The notes under the pieces: generated by a model
Told to the model about the DNA's origin: nothing
The model's input: only the letters and a program-made list of their open reading frames with translations
The model's database searches: none
NCBI RefSeq assembly: GCF_024436065.1
Contig: NZ_JANFNS010000001.1
Coordinates: 992,001 to 1,056,000 of the forward strand
Length of the DNA: 64,000 nt
Reading direction: 5' to 3'
Source of the DNA: Saccharibacillus sp. JS10
GTDB lineage: Bacteria > Bacillota > Bacilli > Paenibacillales > Paenibacillaceae
Shown: positions 60,117 to 64,000 of the stretch, in pieces
Layout of the letters: the number at the start of each line of letters is the position of its first letter
How positions within the stretch are numbered: position 1 is the stretch's first letter
Translations under genes and position numbers: made by a program

Positions 60117-61640
60117 TTACGCTTTTGCATTTTCGGATACCGTCGTGTGCACTTTGCTTGGAACGGTTCCTTTACGCTCAATCGCTACGCGTTTGATAAA
60201 GAACGCGAGTACGAATGCAGCCGCAGTCATCCAAGTCGCAACGACGAAGGAATGGTTAATGCCTTCAACCATCGCTTGCATACCAACCGTTTGCATTTGA
60301 GCCGCATTTTGCGGATCAACGCCCATGCTTACTACGAGTTGCTTCGCGACTTCAGCCGATTTGTTCGACATAATCGATACAAGAAGCGCTGTACCCAAAG
60401 CACCGGCAATCGTACGGAGTGTGTTCGACATTGCGGTACCGTGTGCGTTCAGGCGAGCCGGAAGTTGGTTCAGACCTGCGGTTTGGATCGGCATCATCAT
60501 CAGCGACATCCCGAACATCCGAATTGTATAAACGGTGATCAGATGTGCATAAGTGGTATCAACCGTCAATTGGCTAAATTCGTAAGTGGTTACGGTCATG
60601 ATTGCAAGACCTGCAACCGCCAGCCAACGCGCACCAATTTTATCGAAAATATAACCTGTAATCGGCGACATAATCCCCATCAAAATTGCACCTGGCAACA
60701 ACATCAGACCCGATTCGATCGGTGTAAAGCCGCGAACATTTTGCAAATAAAGCGGCAGCAAAATCATACCGGAGAACAATGCCATTGTCGCAATCACGTT
60801 AATGATTGTCGTTAAGGTGAAGACATCGTATTTAAAGACGCGCATTTCCAAAATCGGAATATCCGATCTCAGCTGACGGATTACGAAAATCAGAAGCGCT
60901 ACAGCGCCAATCGCGAGTGTCCACAATACTTCAGCTGATTGCCAGCCTTGCGAACCTGCTTGGCTGAAGCCGTACAAAATACCGCCAAATCCGATCGTCG
61001 ACAACACAACAGCGAACATATCGAATTTCGGACGGGATGTCTCCGTTACATTACGCATAAACAGAGCACCTAAAACAATCGACAAAATACCGAAAGGCAA
61101 GATCAGATAGAACAGGTAATGCCAGTTGTAATGCTCAATCATCCAACCCGACAGTGTAGGACCGATAGCTGGAGCAAAGATCATCGCTACGCCGACCAGA
61201 CCCATTGCGGAACCACGTTTTTCAATCGGGAAAATCGTCAAGATCGTGAAGGTCATCAGCGGCATCAAGATCCCTGCGCCTGCTGCTTGTACCATACGTC
61301 CTGCGAGCAGCAATCCAAACGAATCACTGAATGCACAAAGTATTGTACCTAATGTAAACAAAATCATTGCGGTCATAAACAAATTTCTTGATGTGAAGCG
61401 TGCCATCAGATAAGCCGTTACCGGTACCATAACGCCGTTGACCAACATAAAGCCGGTACTCAGCCATTGGATGACGGTAGTATCGACTTGAAGGTCATTT
61501 GCCATAGTCGGCAATGCTACGTTCAAGAGCGTCTGGTTCAACAGAGCGACAAAGGCGCCGATCAACAAAGCAACAAGGATCGGACCTTTTTTCAAATTTT
61601 GAATGTCTTGCACAGCAGTTTTACTCATGGTGGTTTTCAT
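60117..61640 (-). CDS. DHA2-family drug:H+ antiporter (EmrB/QacA type MFS efflux permease)
   Basis: A 507-residue, 14-span efflux permease of the DHA2 family. The first span holds LVALLIGAFVALLNQTLLNVALPTM; QWLSTGFMLVNGVMVPVTAYL (motif D2-like), LAGRMVQAAGAGILMPLM and LVGVAMIFAPAIGPTLSGW (motif C of antiporters) follow. There is no HlyD-type adaptor gene, expected in a Gram-positive. ATG at 61640 is preceded by GAAGTGAGAG and lies 20 nt inside the end of marR, so repressor and pump are co-translated. Substrate unknown. Confidence 0.93.
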   Translation of the reverse strand: MKTTMSKTAVQDIQNLKKGPILVALLIGAFVALLNQTLLNVALPTMANDLQVDTTVIQWLSTGFMLVNGVMVPVTAYLMARFTSRNLFMTAMILFTLGTILCAFSDSFGLLLAGRMVQAAGAGILMPLMTFTILTIFPIEKRGSAMGLVGVAMIFAPAIGPTLSGWMIEHYNWHYLFYLILPFGILSIVLGALFMRNVTETSRPKFDMFAVVLSTIGFGGILYGFSQAGSQGWQSAEVLWTLAIGAVALLIFVIRQLRSDIPILEMRVFKYDVFTLTTIINVIATMALFSGMILLPLYLQNVRGFTPIESGLMLLPGAILMGIMSPITGYIFDKIGARWLAVAGLAIMTVTTYEFSQLTVDTTYAHLITVYTIRMFGMSLMMMPIQTAGLNQLPARLNAHGTAMSNTLRTIAGALGTALLVSIMSNKSAEVAKQLVVSMGVDPQNAAQMQTVGMQAMVEGINHSFVVATWMTAAAFVLAFFIKRVAIERKGTVPSKVHTTVSENAKA

Positions 61641-62079
61641 CTCTCACTTCTTCTAATTTTTTGATGATTTTGCGATGCGCTTGAAGCATCACTTGCAATT
61701 CTTCGGGATCAAGTTCTTTCAAACCTGATAAATGCTTGCGGTAAGCCGTATCCGCATCATGGAGTACCTGACTGCCTCTTTCCGATAATTTCAATACCAA
61801 AATACGTCGATTATTGGCTGGACGTTCTCGAATCACGAGTTCGGCTTTTACGAGTCGATCAATCACACCGCTGACCGTACTGCTTCCAAGCCTCATATGA
61901 TCCGCTAATTCTCCAAGCCCTATCTCTGGTCGATCCCGCAAAGCTTTTAGCGTCATCAGTTGAATCCCTGTCACACCAAAACGACACGACATATCCGACA
62001 TCAGTTGAAAAAAGAGCTGCTTCACTTCCCGAAACGAATCGACAATCTCATGCAATTCGATTTCTGTATTCGTACTCAA
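61621..62079 (-). CDS. MarR family transcriptional regulator
   Basis: A 152-residue winged helix repressor. GVTGIQLMTLKALRDRPEIGLGELADHMRLGSSTVSGVIDRL is the DNA-binding helix-turn-helix (residues about 36-77), and RRILVLKLSERG the wing. N- and C-terminal helices form the dimer interface. Start is TTG at 62079 with AAAGGA 11 nt upstream. It precedes emrB in one transcript, and a perfect palindrome lies at its own transcription start, suggesting self-repression relieved by a drug-like ligand. Confidence 0.93.
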   Translation of the reverse strand: MSTNTEIELHEIVDSFREVKQLFFQLMSDMSCRFGVTGIQLMTLKALRDRPEIGLGELADHMRLGSSTVSGVIDRLVKAELVIRERPANNRRILVLKLSERGSQVLHDADTAYRKHLSGLKELDPEELQVMLQAHRKIIKKLEEVRDENHHE

Positions 62080-62141
62080 AGGTATCGCTATCCTTTCTGG
62101 TAACTAAACCGTTCTTCTGCGAATCATTCGCCTGTAAACAT

Positions 62142-62153
62142 TTCGTATACGAA
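62142..62153. promoter_or_regulatory. Probable MarR operator
   Basis: TTCGTATACGAA is a perfect 12-bp palindrome 2 nt downstream of the marR -10 box, spanning the transcription start. A second inverted repeat GCGAAT-C-ATTCGC (62119-62131) lies in the leader. Confidence 0.6.
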
Positions 62154-62155
62154 CT

Positions 62156-62183
62156 ATTATACTGCAAATTTTAACAATGTCAA
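62156..62183 (-). promoter_or_regulatory. Promoter of marR-emrB
   Basis: TTGACA (62178-62183), 16 nt, TATAAT (62156-62161) on the minus strand, both perfect hexamers; a strong promoter that would need a repressor. Confidence 0.85.
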
Positions 62184-62200
62184 CATATACATATAAGAGA

Positions 62201-62307
62201 GACGCAGGATTTTCTGTTCTTCGCTCCGGCTTGGTTTCTGCTCGGGACTCTGGGAGTCCGCGAGTAGAGGAAATTCAAAAGTCGCTCAGCCCAGAAAATC
62301 CTGCGTC
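62201..62307. repeat. 107-bp element bounded by a 16-bp perfect inverted repeat
   Basis: GACGCAGGATTTTCTG (62201-62216) is repeated inverted at 62292-62307. Inside, TCTGCTCG-GGACT pairs with AGTCCGCGAGTAGA (one mismatch, one bulge), so the whole piece can fold into one long cruciform or RNA hairpin. No direct repeats flank it. Nature unknown: a MITE-like remnant or a structured RNA. Confidence 0.7.
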
Positions 62308-62324
62308 CAGCAGGGGGTAGAGAT

Positions 62325-62348
62325 GGCGAACCCTCGGTTCGGTTCGCC
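62325..62348. repeat. Small perfect hairpin
   Basis: GGCGAACC (62325-62332) pairs with GGTTCGCC (62341-62348), loop of 8 nt. No U-run, so not a terminator. Confidence 0.55.
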
Positions 62349-62370
62349 TCATAATTAAAGGCGAAAGAAA

Positions 62371-62430
62371 GGCAGCGGCTTTGCCGACTGCAAGGGCGCT
62401 GGTAGCGGCTTTGCCGGCTACAAAGGATAA
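62371..62430. repeat. Two 30-bp imperfect tandem repeats, each a hairpin
   Basis: Units 62371-62400 and 62401-62430 share AGCGGCTTTGCCG and match at about 22 of 30 positions. Compensating changes keep the stem in each (GCAG...CTGC in one, GTAG...CTAC in the other), which suggests that the fold matters. Confidence 0.65.
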
Positions 62431-62657
62431 CAGCAAGAGCAAGTTCGTAGTCGGGCTCCATTGGCTACAAGAGAGCTTACATTTCAGTTTTCCAGAAGTG
62501 TAGCGCCCCAACCATAGCACCTTAACTAGCTCTAAAACATAAAGCTCATACACACGAATACACGGATTGCTAGCGTAAAGAGATCGTTTTCGGAAAGTTG
62601 TCGTACTTTATATTTAATCCAAATAGAAAATTTTAATCTCTTCTCCAAAAATCGTAA

Positions 62658-62696
62658 CCCAAAAAGACCTCACTTTTTAGCCGGAGGTCTTTTGGG
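62658..62696. repeat. Long hairpin at the left end of the 250-bp element
   Basis: CCCAAAA-GACCTC pairs with GAGGTCTTTTGGG (13 bp, one bulged A) around a 12-nt loop. It could act as a terminator in either direction but lacks a separate U-run. Confidence 0.6.
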
Positions 62697-62927
62697 ATTG
62701 GAAAGATTTATTTTCGAATGATGCGTGGTGGCGAAGGCGGAGGGGGAAATTCAGTGGAGGAATGGAATGTTCGCCTTTGAAATTGGGAATATACAAATAA
62801 AACTTCAATCTCTTTTCCCAATTTCAACAAGCGACCGAAACGAATTTTCCCCGTAGCCGTAGCCACCCTCTCCAACGCTTCATACAACAATAAAAACTTT
62901 CCAGACGAGAAAAAAGACCTCCGGCTA
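62678..62927. mobile_element. Possible 250-bp MITE-like element with 16-bp inverted repeats
   Basis: TAGCCGGAGGTCTTTT at 62678-62693 is exactly inverted as AAAAGACCTCCGGCTA at 62912-62927. The interior has a short minus-strand open frame (62708-62890) ending in a Pro-rich stretch, with no good ribosome site. Because the right-hand repeat is also half of the dnaJ terminator, the pair may instead be two related terminators. No transposase and no clear target duplication. Confidence 0.4.
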
Positions 62928-62942
62928 TTAACCGGAGGTCTT
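62905..62942 (-). terminator. Terminator of dnaJ
   Basis: A perfect 11-bp stem AAGACCTCCGG/CCGGAGGTCTT (62914-62924 with 62932-62942), then TTTTTT on the minus strand, 11 nt below the dnaJ stop. Confidence 0.93.
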
Positions 62943-62952
62943 CCCCCTCTAA

Positions 62953-64000
62953 TCAGTCGCCGCGAAAAGCACGCTTCATCCGATCAAAGAAAGATTGTTC
63001 TTGCTCATGAGTGTGTTCACCGCTCAGACCTGAGAATTCACGCAACAAGTCTTTTTGCTCGTCTGTCAATTTGCTTGGCGTTACCAATACGACCTTCACA
63101 TGCTGGTCGCCTTGACCGGTTCCGCGCAAGCGAGGAACGCCTTTGCCGCGCAAACGGAAATACGTACCCGTCTGTGTGCCCGCTGGGATCTTCAACTTTA
63201 CTTTTTCCGTCAAAGTCGGGATCTCGATTTCATCGCCCAAAGCTGCTTGAGCGAAAGTCAAAGGCACTTCGCAATAGATATCGTCGCCTTCACGGTCGAA
63301 GAACTCATCCGCTTTGACGCGAATCACGATATACAGATCGCCCGCAGGGCCACCGCGTAGACCGCCATCGCCTTCGCCGCTCATCCGAAGTTGAGCGCCG
63401 TCGTCCACGCCGGCAGGAATACGGATATGCACTTTGCGTTGTTTTTTCACATTGCCGCTACCGCTACAAGTTGGGCATTTTTCTTTGATAATTTTGCCGT
63501 TACCGCCGCAGTTCGAACAAGCTCGGCGATTCACCATACGACCGAAAGGCGTATTTTGAATCACTTCTTCTTGACCGCTGCCGTGGCAGACCGAACATAC
63601 TTCGGGTTTTGTACCTGGTTTTGCACCGCTGCCGTCGCAAGTATCGCAACTTTCGGTACGTGGAATCGTAATATCCAATTCTTTACCGAACACCGCTTCT
63701 TTGAATTCAAGCGTCATCGTGTATTGTAGATCGTTACCGCGCTGCGGAGCGTTCGGGTTGCGACTTCTGCCACCGCCTCCACCACCGAAAAACATATCGA
63801 AAATATCGCTGAATCCGCCGCCGCCGAAGTCACCGCCGCCGCCAAATCCTTGATTTGGATCTTGGTGTCCGTATTGATCGTATTGCGCGCGTTTTTGTCC
63901 GTCGCTTAATACGTCATACGCTTCTTTGACTTCTTTGAACTTCGTTTCAGCATCGTCCGCCTTGTTGACGTCCGGGTGATATTTACGCGCCAGCTTGCGG
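62953..64000 (-). CDS. dnaJ: Chaperone protein DnaJ (5' end beyond the window)
   Basis: Hsp40 co-chaperone that stimulates DnaK ATPase and delivers substrates. The visible part starts inside the J domain with the catalytic HPD ([17 protein letters not shown]) and [20 protein letters not shown] Gly/Phe-rich linker ([22 protein letters not shown]) follows. Then come four zinc-binding CxxCxGxG repeats ([32 protein letters not shown]) and two C-terminal substrate-binding domains. About 30 N-terminal residues are missing. The frame is open across the right border. Terminated by a strong hairpin. Confidence 0.97.
   Translation of the reverse strand, partial: RKLARKYHPDVNKADDAETKFKEVKEAYDVLSDGQKRAQYDQYGHQDPNQGFGGGGDFGGGGFSDIFDMFFGGGGGGRSRNPNAPQRGNDLQYTMTLEFKEAVFGKELDITIPRTESCDTCDGSGAKPGTKPEVCSVCHGSGQEEVIQNTPFGRMVNRRACSNCGGNGKIIKEKCPTCSGSGNVKKQRKVHIRIPAGVDDGAQLRMSGEGDGGLRGGPAGDLYIVIRVKADEFFDREGDDIYCEVPLTFAQAALGDEIEIPTLTEKVKLKIPAGTQTGTYFRLRGKGVPRLRGTGQGDQHVKVVLVTPSKLTDEQKDLLREFSGLSGEHTHEQEQSFFDRMKRAFRGD

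Noticed and set aside
62180-62553. Two overlapping minus-strand frames of about 92 codons in different frames
   Set aside because: They run through the inverted and tandem repeats, overlap each other, and have no ribosome site or known domain. Treated as non-coding repeat sequence.
62708-62890. A 60-codon minus-strand frame with a Pro-rich end
   Set aside because: TTG start with no proper Shine-Dalgarno, no domain, placed inside a possible repeat element. Not called as a gene, although mentioned as part of the element.
1-64000. CRISPR arrays, tRNA or rRNA genes, prophage or defence islands
   Set aside because: No regularly spaced direct repeats, no cloverleaf-type sequences and no phage, toxin-antitoxin or restriction genes were recognised. 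The PIN domains present belong to ylaK and yqxD, both housekeeping.

Overview
The window is a chromosomal segment from a low-to-mid GC Firmicute of the order Bacillales, most probably a Paenibacillaceae member. The reasons are the gene order around sigA, the bacillithiol gene bshC, a glycyl T-box, a B. subtilis-like sigma-W promoter, a Gram-positive LexA box and strong AGGAGG ribosome binding sites with frequent TTG/GTG starts. Nearly everything lies on the minus strand, so transcription runs from high to low coordinates. No tRNA, rRNA, CRISPR array, prophage or complete insertion sequence was seen.

Reading in the direction of transcription, dnaJ (5' end beyond the window) is followed by an 870-bp intergenic region rich in inverted repeats and by a self-contained marR-emrB efflux unit. 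Then come prmA with an M50 protease, rsmE-mtaB, a Nudix hydrolase with an RlmI-type methyltransferase, the recombination operon addB-addA-sbcD-sbcC behind a LexA box, a HIT protein, rpsU-yqeY, and nfeD-floA-orf194 behind a sigma-W-type promoter. Next is the long housekeeping run phoH-pgpH-ybeY-dgkA-cdd-era-recO-glyQ-glyS-yqxD-dnaG-sigA. This matches the B. subtilis order except that yqfC-yqfD, yqzL, ccpN and yqfL are missing from their usual places.

Below sigA lie a membrane protein, trmK, yqfO, the RNase P RNA (type A architecture, not the type B of B. subtilis), ypuI, a lytic transglycosylase, a cysteine desulfurase-thiI pair, a small membrane protein, typA, an LCP ligase, a PPOX-fold protein and the PIN-PhoH protein YlaK. 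The low-coordinate end holds an orphan solute-binding protein, a secreted coiled-coil protein of unknown family, panE with a DUF3397-like gene, an oligopeptide ABC operon lacking the OppD ATPase, and the start of bshC.

Most genes serve translation and RNA modification (glyQS, rnpB, era, ybeY, typA, trmK, prmA, rsmE, mtaB, rpsU, thiI), replication and repair (dnaG, recO, addAB, sbcCD) and the envelope (floA/nfeD, dgkA, LCP, lytic transglycosylase, opp). I see no clear new defence or mobile system. The most unusual items are the inverted-repeat elements between marR and dnaJ, the type A RNase P RNA, two fully overlapping divergent promoter pairs, the LexA box before addBA-sbcDC, and the unassigned secreted proteins near 7.3-9.7 kb.
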